A DNA stretch of 47,897 nt. Source: Candidatus Bipolaricaulota bacterium (GTDB lineage: Bacteria; Bipolaricaulota; Bipolaricaulia; UBA7950; UBA9294). The stretch spans positions 1-47,897 of the forward strand of contig JAUWPW010000006.1 of assembly GCA_030611415.1 (NCBI GenBank). Reading direction: 5' to 3'. Shown piece by piece: positions 34,893-43,570 of the stretch. The translations under genes were made by a program, and so were the position numbers. How positions within the stretch are numbered: position 1 is the first letter of the stretch; each line of letters begins with the position of its first letter. The notes below the pieces were generated by a model. It was not told the DNA's origin. It worked only from the letters and a program-made list of their open reading frames with translations, and did not search any database.

Positions 34893-36002
34893 TTATTGGA
34901 CTTTCCCACGGGCTTTGATCTGCCACACGTCCAGTATCTGGCCATCTTGCAGCACGTACATCTCATCGTGGAGGTTTACGGTGGGACAGACGTGATTGGG
35001 AACGATTTCGATCTTGTCTCCGATCTCCACTGTTTGGGCTGAACCATGAGTATCGATGACGCCGTGTTCCTCATTCAACATGACGATCCTCGCCTCTGGA
35101 ATTTCTTTGATGTACCCATATCCGCAATAGTCGAAAGTAAAGCAATTGAAAGCTTCTTCTGGGAACAGAGCCTTACTACCCGCATCAACCACGATGATGC
35201 CAGGACGCGGCATGCTGATCACTGTAGCTAAGACACTCAACGCACATTGGTCCCAGTTCGCCGCACCGAGACACACTTCGATGACATCATTGAACACGTA
35301 GGTTCCAGGGCGCATCTCGGTGATGCCTTCAACACTTGGGATAAAGGGGGCGGACACTGTGGATCCCACGCTAACAACTTTGATGTCGTGACCTGCCTTC
35401 CGCAGGGTCTCTGCATGGGAGACCATCTCCTGTCCAACCTCTAGTGACTTGCACTCAATGCTCGCTCGCGAAGTACCGTGCTCAACGTGGCCTTCGTGCG
35501 TCATAATACCAAGTAGTTTGATATTGTTTAGAGTGGAAATTTGCTTAGCCAATCTAAGTATCTCTCCCTTATCACTTAGACCACATCGATGCACTCCGGT
35601 GTCGATTTCGATCAGAACTTCGAGGTGAACGTTTTTCTGCTGGGCCGCCTCATTCAGCATTTGAGCACCAACATGGCTGTCAACAGCCACAATTAGACGG
35701 ATCTTTTTTGCAAGCGCCGTAAGTCTGTCCAACTTGCGACGGCCGATGACCTGGTTCGCGATAAATATGTCTTTGATCCCCGCTTCAGCCATTATCTCAG
35801 CTTCTCCGAGTTTGGCAACGGTGATCCCGTTCGCCTCGGCTTCAATTTGGAGTTTAGCGATCTCGGGGGTCTTGTGAGTCTTTGCATGTGGGCGAAGATT
35901 CAATCCATTCTTCCTGGCGATCGAAGCCATTGCGCCAATGTTATTCTTCAGCCGCTCCAAATCCATCAGTAAAGCAGGCGTGTCGATGTCATAGTTGGCC
36001 AT
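34893..36002 (-). CDS. D-threonine aldolase / D-serine dehydratase-like PLP enzyme (alanine-racemase fold type III)
   Basis: 369 residues from ATG 36002, preceded by AAGGAG. An N-terminal PLP barrel carries the Schiff-base lysine Lys41 in RPHAKTHK. The C-terminal domain has the divalent-metal ligands in PNHVCPTVNLHD (His and Cys two apart). This combination marks the DTA/DSD1 family: D-threonine aldolase, D-serine dehydratase and 3-hydroxyaspartate aldolase (BhcC). The exact reaction is open. It is last in the minus-strand cluster, after the truncated cyclodeaminase gene. Confidence 0.88.
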   Translation of the reverse strand: MANYDIDTPALLMDLERLKNNIGAMASIARKNGLNLRPHAKTHKTPEIAKLQIEAEANGITVAKLGEAEIMAEAGIKDIFIANQVIGRRKLDRLTALAKKIRLIVAVDSHVGAQMLNEAAQQKNVHLEVLIEIDTGVHRCGLSDKGEILRLAKQISTLNNIKLLGIMTHEGHVEHGTSRASIECKSLEVGQEMVSHAETLRKAGHDIKVVSVGSTVSAPFIPSVEGITEMRPGTYVFNDVIEVCLGAANWDQCALSVLATVISMPRPGIIVVDAGSKALFPEEAFNCFTFDYCGYGYIKEIPEARIVMLNEEHGVIDTHGSAQTVEIGDKIEIVPNHVCPTVNLHDEMYVLQDGQILDVWQIKARGKVQ

Positions 36003-36129
36003 AAGTGACGTCTCCTTCATACGCTAGTATCTAGTTCCATGAATCGGCATACCTCTTCTTGAACGGTGTCGCGTAGACAGCCTTCTCTGGGCAATCTCCC
36101 AAGTCATCCTGATCTCAGGTCTGTCGTAC

Positions 36130-36510
36130 TCAAATCGTGATGTTGAGTCCCAATCCCCTCTCAACGGCCTTCTTCTGCGCAAATAGAGCAATTGCCGTAT
36201 CTTGCACGCCTACTCCTGTCAGATCACAAACCGTAATCTGTTCATCCCTTTCGCGACCGCGCTTGTTGCCCGCTGTAATTTCACCCAATTCGGTTAATGG
36301 AACATCCTCGGAAATCGCCTTTGCCTCTATGCCATGGTGCAACTCTCCCAGTCGCAAACATTGTGACTTGCGGTCACAGACCAGTCCATCCGCACGGGTT
36401 AGAACCTCTGGAAAAAGCTCGTGTTTCCCTTCAGCGTCTGCTCCCATTGCGGTAATATGTAGTCCTGGGTGGAGCCACTCTGGCCTTAGGAAAGGTGTCC
36501 GCGATGGTGG
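36130..36510 (-). pseudogene. 5'-truncated ornithine cyclodeaminase / mu-crystallin family gene
   Basis: The surviving frame encodes the C-terminal third of an OCD/mu-crystallin protein: PFLRPEWLHPGLHI, MGADAEGKHE, GELHHGIEA, ELGEITAGNKRGR, ITVCDLTGVGVQDTA. Full-length members are about 310-340 residues with a Rossmann domain, which is missing. Homology fades near 36507 and the frame runs back into the stop region of the preceding TIM-barrel gene without a start. The only internal ATG (36447) would give 105 residues with no NAD site. Intact relatives reduce or cyclise imino/amino acids (ornithine cyclodeaminase, alanine dehydrogenase, iminosuccinate reductase). Confidence 0.8.
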
Positions 36511-36553
36511 CTGCAGTAACCCATAAGAAAATTGTGGCGCAAGAGGGTCCGCT

Positions 36554-37231
36554 CTACTTTCGTTCTTCGGTTTCGTTGACTACCGCGACAACTTGATCCT
36601 CCAAGCTACCCGAAGGAACAATCCTTCTATCGAAAACGGCTGTCCCGATCGTGAATGCATAGGCTCCGGCTTTGACTACACGTCTGATCTGATCAAGGCT
36701 ATTCACACTTCCTGCGACGATCACCGGAATCTCCAATGCGTCAATGACGCGTTCCATCAACTCCTCAGGATTCTCCTTATGGCGGTAGGCCAGCAGATCG
36801 ATCCCAGCCACCCCCATCTCCTGTTTCTCCAACGCCTCGGCAACGATCTCATCGATCGAGCCGTGCAGCACGGACGGAATTCCGGAGATATTGCCGACGA
36901 ACGGATAGAATTGGATGCCCGTTCCCTTGATGATCTCCATGACATCTTCCGCGTATTGGCCGTACGATCCGATCAGCCGGTCGACGCCGAGTTCGGCTGC
37001 GATCCGCGCTCCACGAAGGGTCGATTCGCGGTCTTCGCTGACAACCTCGAGATAACTGGTCAATCCGGCATCGTCAATCGCCTTTTTCAGTTCCACAAGT
37101 CGATGCTTGGGGATACCGACGTCTTTGAACCCGATATTCTTCACTCCGAGGTTCTTCACATCATCGAGAACGCGGATCGGCGTCGGGATCGTCCGATCGT
37201 TGTATGTCAGAAAGAAAATGAAATCAGTCAT
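36554..37231 (-). CDS. TIM-barrel phosphate-binding protein, function unknown
   Basis: 225 residues from ATG 37231, which follows GGAG at a proper distance (an ATG nine bases earlier touches it). An (alpha/beta)8 barrel is suggested by repeated short hydrophobic strands and by the C-terminal phosphate motif VIVAGSVNSLDQIRR then AFTIGTAVFD, as in HisA/HisF, ribulose-phosphate epimerase-like and OMP-decarboxylase-like enzymes. FKDVGIP and SYGQYAEDV are other conserved-looking loops. I recognise it as a family found beside FGGY kinase genes but know no verified reaction; an aldolase or epimerase acting on the kinase product is plausible. Twelve bases separate it from the kinase. Confidence 0.7.
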   Translation of the reverse strand: MTDFIFFLTYNDRTIPTPIRVLDDVKNLGVKNIGFKDVGIPKHRLVELKKAIDDAGLTSYLEVVSEDRESTLRGARIAAELGVDRLIGSYGQYAEDVMEIIKGTGIQFYPFVGNISGIPSVLHGSIDEIVAEALEKQEMGVAGIDLLAYRHKENPEELMERVIDALEIPVIVAGSVNSLDQIRRVVKAGAYAFTIGTAVFDRRIVPSGSLEDQVVAVVNETEERK

Positions 37232-37251
37232 TTGTTGCATCTCCTGTAGTT

Positions 37252-38784
37252 CTAGAAACTTTTACTCGCGGTAAACATTCCGCATAGGTCTTCGTAGAGT
37301 TTTGTGTACGCGGCGTACATCCTGGAATACTTCCCGGCAAGCTCATCGCGTGGCTCGGTGCTCGCCGGCGCAAGTCTCACCGTCTTGTCGACGGCCTCGT
37401 CGACGGTCTGCCACACACCGGTCGCTACACCGGCCAAGATAGCCGCGCCAAGGCATGCGGCATCCTGAGGATCCTGGGACACGATGACGGGGCGTTCCGT
37501 GACATCGGCTTTCATCTGCAGCCACAGTTTGCTCTTCGCACCGCCGCCAAGAGACCGGATCTCTTCGACCTTTATTCCTAATCCCTCAAACGCGTCGATC
37601 AATCTTCGGATCGCAAAGCACAGTGATTCCATAATCGCTCGAATCATGTGAGCCTTCGTGTGCCGCATCGTGAGCCCGAAGAACACGCCCTTGGCATCGG
37701 TATTCGATTCAGGCGGTCCTGCCCCCTGTAGATGCGGCAGAACGACGAGCCCTTCCGAACCAGGCGGAACGTTCGCCGCTTCACCCGTCATCAGATCGTA
37801 CGCGTCGACTCTGGTCCGTTCGGCGACCGACAATTCTTCCTGGCAGAACTTGTCCCTGAACCAGCGGAAGACCATCCCGCCAGTCGTAAAGGAATGCGCC
37901 ATGTACATGTCCGGCAGAGCGAAGTAGAAGCAGGGAATTTTCCCCTCCGGATCTTCGAACGGTTTATCGACAAGAGCACACATGGCGAGTGCGGCTCCGA
38001 TGTTCTCCGTCACCACGCCAGGACGGATGCAGCCGACGCCGATCGCGCCGCAAGCTTGATCAAGCCCTCCTGTGACAACGACGGTATCGGGAGAAAGGCC
38101 CAACTCGCGCGCGATCTCCTCTCGAATCGACCCGATGGCTTCGCCCGGCTCCCGGATCTCCGGAAGCTGAGAGGCGGAGATTCCGAGATACGCAAGCATC
38201 TCGTTCCACCACTGTTTCGTGTGGATGTCCCAGTACGTGGTTGAACAAAGGAGCGATCCTTCGGATACGTACTCCCCGGTCAGCCGATGGATCAACCAAT
38301 CCTCGATAAGCAGGAACTTGTCCACCTGCTCGAACAACTCCGGCTCGTTCCGCTTCATCCACAGGATCTTGGCAGCGGGCCATGTCGCACACATCGAGAC
38401 CTGTCCCGTCTTTCGCACAAGTTCGCTCTGCGGGAACACTTCGGCGAGGATCTCCGCCTCCTCGTGCGCACGGCTGTCCATCCAGACAATCGCCGGGCGA
38501 ACCGAGATACCATCCTTGTCCACCGGTATCAGCGTTTCCCCCTGTGCTGAAATCCCGATGCAGCGGATGTCCTCCGGAGCGACTGAACCGTTGCCCAAAA
38601 CTGCTTGAACCCCGCGCTTAACGGCGTTCCAATAGACCTCGACATTCTGTTCGACGACAAGCACCGATGGAACGATCAATTCGTACTCCTGGGTGGATTT
38701 CGCCACCAGGCGTCCGTCATCGGTGAACAGGGCCGTCTTGATCGCCGTCGTCCCGAGATCGAAGCTCAGTATGTATTCGGTCAT
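37252..38784 (-). CDS. FGGY-family carbohydrate kinase (xylulokinase-like)
   Basis: 510 residues from ATG 38784, after AAGGA. N-terminal ATPase motif LSFDLGTTAIKTALFTDDG, central VVTGGLDQACGAIGVG, and C-terminal SLGGGAKSKLWLQMKADV, the FGGY nucleotide-binding pair. It phosphorylates a pentulose or similar sugar (xylulose, ribulose, fuculose, erythrulose are all possible). The open frame continues 98 codons further upstream, but that stretch is antiparallel-like filler overlapping the isomerase-like gene out of frame and has no homology. It is the middle gene of an isomerase-kinase-TIM barrel set. Confidence 0.9.
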   Translation of the reverse strand: MTEYILSFDLGTTAIKTALFTDDGRLVAKSTQEYELIVPSVLVVEQNVEVYWNAVKRGVQAVLGNGSVAPEDIRCIGISAQGETLIPVDKDGISVRPAIVWMDSRAHEEAEILAEVFPQSELVRKTGQVSMCATWPAAKILWMKRNEPELFEQVDKFLLIEDWLIHRLTGEYVSEGSLLCSTTYWDIHTKQWWNEMLAYLGISASQLPEIREPGEAIGSIREEIARELGLSPDTVVVTGGLDQACGAIGVGCIRPGVVTENIGAALAMCALVDKPFEDPEGKIPCFYFALPDMYMAHSFTTGGMVFRWFRDKFCQEELSVAERTRVDAYDLMTGEAANVPPGSEGLVVLPHLQGAGPPESNTDAKGVFFGLTMRHTKAHMIRAIMESLCFAIRRLIDAFEGLGIKVEEIRSLGGGAKSKLWLQMKADVTERPVIVSQDPQDAACLGAAILAGVATGVWQTVDEAVDKTVRLAPASTEPRDELAGKYSRMYAAYTKLYEDLCGMFTASKSF

Positions 38785-38818
38785 AGTAGTCCTTGTTGTT
38801 TCTCCGTAGATCCCCCGT

Positions 38819-40156
38819 TCATAAGTTCGTAACGAAAATGCCGAGGAATTCGGCCAGATCGCAGAGATCCTCTCGAAGATCGCCCTCGGCCAAAACGAAG
38901 TGGTGTTCCATTCCGGCGTTCGCCAGGAGAGACAGAAGATCCTCGCCTGCCCAGGTGGCTTCCAGCTTGGCCAGTGAAACGCCGCCCATCCGGTGCCATT
39001 CCTCAAGCGACATTCCCTTGCATTCAACCTGCCCAGCGAACAACCGGTATGAATCCGAATCGTCCCAGACATTGACAAGGGTCGCCTTGTCCATTTTCCG
39101 AATTGGGAACTGCACGAAGCAGCCCGTCTCTCCTTCTCCAGCGATTGTCACTTCGTCGAGGCTCGCTGCGAGCGACAGCGCACAGCTGCCGGCGTGCCCG
39201 AGATATAAGGTCCCGTTCTCCGGACCGATATAGGCCAGCTCCCCGAGCATCGACGGCGCGGATGAAAGATCTCCGAGGAGGTTCATGACGGTCGTCCGCG
39301 CAAGGTCGCCCTCCGTCTCGAGGACGAATCCGTCATCTCCAAGCCACGATGCAGCGAGATTCGCCGCCCCCCACGCGTACGGATAGGTCTGAATCGTCGC
39401 GGCATCGAGCTGGTATCGGCCTTGGAGCTCCTCGATTGCCAGCGTCTCCGCCGCCGCTACGAGCAGGCGATTCTCTTCCCCCGGTTCGACCGCCGGCAGC
39501 TGTCCTTGGCTCGCCTTTGCCTGAACCAGTTCCTTTCGACGATCCAGCGAAACCCGCTCGACAGTCTCCAGAAATTCGGTCATCTCGATATGAATCACCG
39601 ATGCTCCGAAAAGCTCTCCGAGATCCCATTCCCCCGAAGTCATGTCCTGCGGTCCGAACGCCCGCCACGTCGACCGGGGGCCAATCAGACCGATGTGACG
39701 AGGCTCGTCCCGATGCGCGACCTTCGCTACAAGGGCGTATCGGTCGACCGCATCGCAGATTCGATCTTCGCTCGGCGTCCCGTACGCGAGTTTGAAGCCA
39801 ATTCCCCGATTGCGCAGGATTCCCGCGAAATGCTGGACCGCGGCGACCGAATACGTTTCCGGATACGGCAATCCCCACAGGAAGAGCGGAGCTCCGCTGC
39901 ACCGCGAGATCAAGTATGGAATCGAATCTCTGGCCCACGTTGCGTGGATCAGGACAGCCAAATCGACGTTCTCACTACGGAATCGGGTGCCCGCTTCAAC
40001 GGCGCCCGCATCGGTAAGAACGGTCTCCTCGTGTTTGATGATGACTACACCTCTGCGTTCCAGTTGATCGCCAGCTTCGGCCAACAGCGAACCCGCTCGT
40101 TCAAGCCCGGATTCTGCTTCGTTGCCAACAACTGCTAGACCTACTCTGGGGTTCAT
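38819..40156 (-). CDS. L-fucose/L-arabinose isomerase-like protein
   Basis: 445 residues. It fits the broad fucose/arabinose isomerase superfamily: an N-terminal flavodoxin-like part (MNPRVGLAVVGNEAESG, then VDLAVLIHATWARDS and LFLWGLP), a middle domain with IGLIGPRSTW and a C-terminal barrel with YLGHAGSCALSLA. Related proteins interconvert aldoses and ketoses with Mn2+, but many family members have no tested activity. AAGGAGGT precedes the ATG. It starts the operon with the FGGY kinase (34 bases apart). The region looks GC-richer than its surroundings (38 of 60 bases at 39481-39540). Confidence 0.8.
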   Translation of the reverse strand: MNPRVGLAVVGNEAESGLERAGSLLAEAGDQLERRGVVIIKHEETVLTDAGAVEAGTRFRSENVDLAVLIHATWARDSIPYLISRCSGAPLFLWGLPYPETYSVAAVQHFAGILRNRGIGFKLAYGTPSEDRICDAVDRYALVAKVAHRDEPRHIGLIGPRSTWRAFGPQDMTSGEWDLGELFGASVIHIEMTEFLETVERVSLDRRKELVQAKASQGQLPAVEPGEENRLLVAAAETLAIEELQGRYQLDAATIQTYPYAWGAANLAASWLGDDGFVLETEGDLARTTVMNLLGDLSSAPSMLGELAYIGPENGTLYLGHAGSCALSLAASLDEVTIAGEGETGCFVQFPIRKMDKATLVNVWDDSDSYRLFAGQVECKGMSLEEWHRMGGVSLAKLEATWAGEDLLSLLANAGMEHHFVLAEGDLREDLCDLAEFLGIFVTNL

Positions 40157-40193
40157 GAATAGATACCTCCTTGTACTAATAGTTGGTTGCGTT

Positions 40194-40237
40194 CTGTCTT
40201 GCAGGAACCTCGTCTCAATTGGGTTCTTGCAAGACAG
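40194..40237. repeat. 16-base-pair hairpin between the class V enzyme and the sugar block
   Basis: CTGTCTTGCAGGAACC (40194-40209) pairs with GGTTCTTGCAAGACAG (40222-40237): 15 Watson-Crick pairs and one G-U, 12-base loop. It lies after the class V gene's stop (40263) and before the isomerase start. It may be a terminator without T-run or a mobile-element end. Confidence 0.75.
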
Positions 40238-40262
40238 GTCCTCGCTTCACCGCTGATCTTGG

Positions 40263-41549
40263 CTAGCGCTTCGTGCTCACAAACGTTTTCAGCGCAGCCG
40301 TATCATTCAAGGAATCAATCAACCGTGTCAGCTCTTCTCTTGTATTGTAAGGAGCGATCCCGACTCTTATCAGGCCTCCTTGATCCCGCAGCCCAAGGCG
40401 TTCAACCAATCTGGCAGCAAAGAAATCACCATGCCACACAGACAGGCCTCTTTCACCAAGGTAGTCAGCAACTTCATAGGGGGTAAAACCATCATAGGTA
40501 AAGGAAACTGTAGATGTTCGCGGATGTCCTGTCGGAGGGCCATAAATCTTGATCTTATTAATTTTCTCTAGTCCTTTGATGAGATACTGTGTCAATTCCG
40601 CTTCGTACTCATCAAACACAATGAGTCCGGCAACAATCCGATTCCGTCGAGTGTCACCCCTGCTTTCCGGTGTCTTGTTGAGCTGTTTTCCAAATTTGGC
40701 TCCCATATCAGCAACAAAACCCACCGCCGCTGCCGCACCAGCAATTCCTTCGTGATGAAGCGTACCGGTCTCGAACATGTCTGGCGGATAGCTCTTTTGC
40801 GGTCGTACACGCATCGGCCTGAGTTTACTCAGTACCTCTTTCTTGGCATACATAACACCAATGTGGGGACCGAAGAACTTGTAGGCCGAGCAAAAGAGGA
40901 AGTCTGTCCCGATCTCCCGCACGTCGATCGATCGGTGAGCCGCATAATGAACAGCATCAACAATAGTAAAAGCGCCTACAGAATGGGCCATTTTGACGAC
41001 CTTCTTAACATCCGTAATCGTACCAACAGCGTTTGATGCGTAGTTTACTGCGACTACTCTCGTGCCTGCGGAAAGTTTCCTCTCAAGATCAGCCATGCTG
41101 AGCGTACAGGTTTCTGTGTCAACAACAGCTTCTTCAACTATGACCCCGCGCTCTCGAAGCTGCTCCCACGGCCCTCGGTTTCCTTCATGATCGATCTCTG
41201 TTATGATGACTTTGTCGCCCACCGTCATCTCCCTCATCAACGCCTGAGCAAGAGAGAAATTTAAGGTAGTCATGTTGGCACCGAAGATGACTTCATCTGA
41301 TGAGCAATTGAAGAAATCAGCAAACGCACAACGAGCTTCTTTCAACATCTGATCGGTCTTCCTGCTGGTCTCAAACATACCCTCGACATTCGCATTACTG
41401 TTGATCAGATAGTCGTCCACGGCCTGAATAACGGTCTGTGGGACCTGATACCCTCCTGGCCCGTCCAAAAAAGCCACTGGATAACCGTTTACTGTATTTG
41501 CAAGCGAAGGAAACTCCTTCCTTATGTGAGTGCTCAGTGTCTCCGTCAA
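40263..41549 (-). CDS. Class V aminotransferase, cysteine-desulfurase-like (SufS-like subfamily)
   Basis: 428 residues from TTG 41549, which follows AAAGGAG at seven bases. NxxNVEGMFETSRKTDQ near the N-terminus, the PLP-contacting NYASNAVGTITDVKKV and VDAVHYAAHRSIDV, and the PLP lysine in CSAYKFFGPHIG are present. Late in the sequence, HPRTSTVSFTY and SVWHGDFFA occupy the positions used by cysteine desulfurases, but the catalytic-cysteine loop is not evident, so desulfurase activity is doubtful. More likely a lyase or transaminase for an unusual amino acid. It follows the DapF-fold gene on the same strand. Confidence 0.85.
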   Translation of the reverse strand: MTETLSTHIRKEFPSLANTVNGYPVAFLDGPGGYQVPQTVIQAVDDYLINSNANVEGMFETSRKTDQMLKEARCAFADFFNCSSDEVIFGANMTTLNFSLAQALMREMTVGDKVIITEIDHEGNRGPWEQLRERGVIVEEAVVDTETCTLSMADLERKLSAGTRVVAVNYASNAVGTITDVKKVVKMAHSVGAFTIVDAVHYAAHRSIDVREIGTDFLFCSAYKFFGPHIGVMYAKKEVLSKLRPMRVRPQKSYPPDMFETGTLHHEGIAGAAAAVGFVADMGAKFGKQLNKTPESRGDTRRNRIVAGLIVFDEYEAELTQYLIKGLEKINKIKIYGPPTGHPRTSTVSFTYDGFTPYEVADYLGERGLSVWHGDFFAARLVERLGLRDQGGLIRVGIAPYNTREELTRLIDSLNDTAALKTFVSTKR

Positions 41550-41635
41550 TATACATCTCCTTTCCAAAGTTATGAATGGATGCCGAAAAAAATACGGCGT
41601 CTTCTTTCCCCGTCCGTGATGATATTAGCTCATAT

Positions 41636-42568
41636 TTAGATCCATAGCTTCCCTGTTGCCACGATCTCAACGAGACTGTGACTGATGTACGCCTGTGTCA
41701 CCTTTCTGTCTTGAACAACGAGGCGCAACTCCATAGTGTCGGGTCCGCCCAGGCTGAATATATCGCCCCCCGTTTCAAAAAGCAGGGAGATATCCCCATT
41801 TTCGTCGATCTCTCCGTTCTCCACCATGGCGATGCCAACAGCTACGGTCCCTGTCCCACATGATGGCTCGTAGTACCTCTGGTCAAGACCATGAGGGAAG
41901 ACGAGACGTCCAGAGTGGCTCTTGGAGTACAAATCATACAGTGAGAAACATGAGGTCTCCCGTCCAATATATCTATGGAATTCATGTTGCGCTTCCTGGA
42001 ATATGCGAAACTCTTTCTCGTCCATTTGCTCAAACCTCATGTCGGGATAGACCTGCTTCGCAGCATCACCATTCATGACGAGGAACGTGCCAACTTTCAG
42101 TGCATCTATACCGGCAACTTTGAGGCGCTCAATACCCAAGGCATAACACGCTTCCACAAAAGCTGTCATATCAGTAAATACTCGCTCAACTTTCCCGTCC
42201 TGATGAAGGATTCTTAACCGAACGGGCCCTACGCCAGTTTCCAGAACCACATTCGTCTCCGGTTCCTCAATTGTCAGCCCAACGTGAGACGCTAGATCGG
42301 TTTCAACAATCGCTTTACCCAAGACTTGAGTTAATCCACCACACATACCGAGGAGCTCATATGAAGTGGCGTCGAGTATCTCCAACTTGATGTCAGCTAT
42401 TTCAGACTGATACACAAGCCCTGAGTTATGTCCTCCGATACTGGGCTTGGCAAGCACAGATGCTGCAACCGGAATCCCCTGTCCTTCTGGCATCTGGTCT
42501 GCGTAAAGCAGGACAATCTCATTTCCTCCCATGTGCCCTTTGATGAAATCAACTCTCTTCTTCTCCAT
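41636..42568 (-). CDS. Cofactor-independent epimerase/racemase of the DapF fold
   Basis: 310 residues from ATG 42568 after GGGGAGG. Two symmetric halves each contribute an active-site cysteine: Cys76 in LLGMCGGLTQ and Cys237 in EPSCGTGTVAVG. This is the two-cysteine acid/base layout of diaminopimelate epimerase and proline racemase relatives. The first motif resembles proline racemase more than DapF, and the N-terminal KGHMGGNEIVLLYAD recalls DapF's H-G-x-GND. It lies within a peptide-transport cluster and away from lysine synthesis genes, so racemisation of a peptide-derived amino acid is more likely than diaminopimelate epimerisation. Confidence 0.78.
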   Translation of the reverse strand: MEKKRVDFIKGHMGGNEIVLLYADQMPEGQGIPVAASVLAKPSIGGHNSGLVYQSEIADIKLEILDATSYELLGMCGGLTQVLGKAIVETDLASHVGLTIEEPETNVVLETGVGPVRLRILHQDGKVERVFTDMTAFVEACYALGIERLKVAGIDALKVGTFLVMNGDAAKQVYPDMRFEQMDEKEFRIFQEAQHEFHRYIGRETSCFSLYDLYSKSHSGRLVFPHGLDQRYYEPSCGTGTVAVGIAMVENGEIDENGDISLLFETGGDIFSLGGPDTMELRLVVQDRKVTQAYISHSLVEIVATGKLWI

Positions 42569-42689
42569 TCTCAATCCTCCCCATTCCGCATGCCCTAGTC
42601 TATCTCTTCTTCCTGTAAATAGACATCCAGTCTACTTTCCGCATACAAGGATCAGCTTCACTTTACCCATTACATCAGCGGCGCTATCA

Positions 42690-43538
42690 TCATTTCGTGA
42701 GTTTCTTCGTATGTGGATCTATCAGGTCGCGGAGACCATCCCCCAAGAGGTTGAATCCCAGGACCGTGATTAGGATAGCTATACCGGGCAGGACGCTAAG
42801 CCAAGGGGCATTGTAGAAATAATTACGCCCCGCGTTCAACATAGTGCCCCACTCCGGCAGCGGAGGCTGTGCTCCAAGCCCAAGAAATCCCAGGGATGCA
42901 GCAATGAGAATCGCATCACCAATTCCGAGGGTTCCTATGACCAGTATAGGTGCAATGGCATTAGGCAATATATGCTTAGACAGTATTCTGAAACGGGAGC
43001 AGCCTATTGTTTTTGCTGCCTCTACATAGTTTTCCTCTTTGATTGATAACGTTTTGGATCGTGCCAAACGACACGTGCCGCACCAGTTCGTTATCCCCAG
43101 CGCGATAAACAGGTTATGTAATCCCGGCCCCAATAAGGCCATGAGGGCCAGTGCGAAGATCAATACCGGTATTGATAGAGTCGCGTTTGTCAGGAACATG
43201 ATGACATCATCCCAAACGCGCCCGTAGAAACCAGCAACAATCCCCAACACACCACCGATAACTGTGTTCGCAAGCTGAGCGATTAGTCCCACTAGGAGAG
43301 AGATTCGTGCACCGAAAAGAAGTCGGCTCAACATATCTCGCCCGCAATGGTCGGTTCCTAACAGGTAACGGCTATCTTCCCCGATTCCCAGGAGCGCATC
43401 GTTCAGATTGCCATGTGCGTAGTGGTACGGAGAAAGCAGGGGCGCAAACACCGCGATGAAGCAGACCAGTATCACAAGAGTTGCGCCTATGACCGCGTTC
43501 TTCTTCCGCCAGAAACGCTTCAAGCTTTTGTGGCTCAA
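42690..43538 (-). CDS. Peptide/nickel ABC transporter permease (DppC-like)
   Basis: 282 residues from TTG 43538 behind GAGGAGGA; upstream codons in the same frame overlap the preceding gene and have no homology. After a cytoplasmic N-terminus (RFWRKKNAVIGATLV) come six membrane segments. LGTDHCGRDMLSRLLFGARISL and the EAA-type loop YVEAAKTIGCSRFRILSKHILPNAIAPI (positions near 175-205) are DppC/OppC hallmarks. It pairs with DppB. No ATPase gene follows; the next gene is a DapF-fold epimerase. Confidence 0.93.
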   Translation of the reverse strand: MSHKSLKRFWRKKNAVIGATLVILVCFIAVFAPLLSPYHYAHGNLNDALLGIGEDSRYLLGTDHCGRDMLSRLLFGARISLLVGLIAQLANTVIGGVLGIVAGFYGRVWDDVIMFLTNATLSIPVLIFALALMALLGPGLHNLFIALGITNWCGTCRLARSKTLSIKEENYVEAAKTIGCSRFRILSKHILPNAIAPILVIGTLGIGDAILIAASLGFLGLGAQPPLPEWGTMLNAGRNYFYNAPWLSVLPGIAILITVLGFNLLGDGLRDLIDPHTKKLTK

Positions 43539-43570
43539 CTCAACATCCTCCTCGATCGATACAATGTCAA

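Noticed and set aside
38785-39078. 98-residue N-terminal extension of the FGGY kinase.
   Set aside because: It overlaps the isomerase-like gene in another frame, lacks homology, and the ATG at 38784 has an SD and the canonical ATPase start.
39103-40138. Long plus-strand open frames opposite the isomerase-like gene.
   Set aside because: Arg/Pro/Ser-rich translations typical of the antisense of GC-rich coding sequence; no SD or homology.
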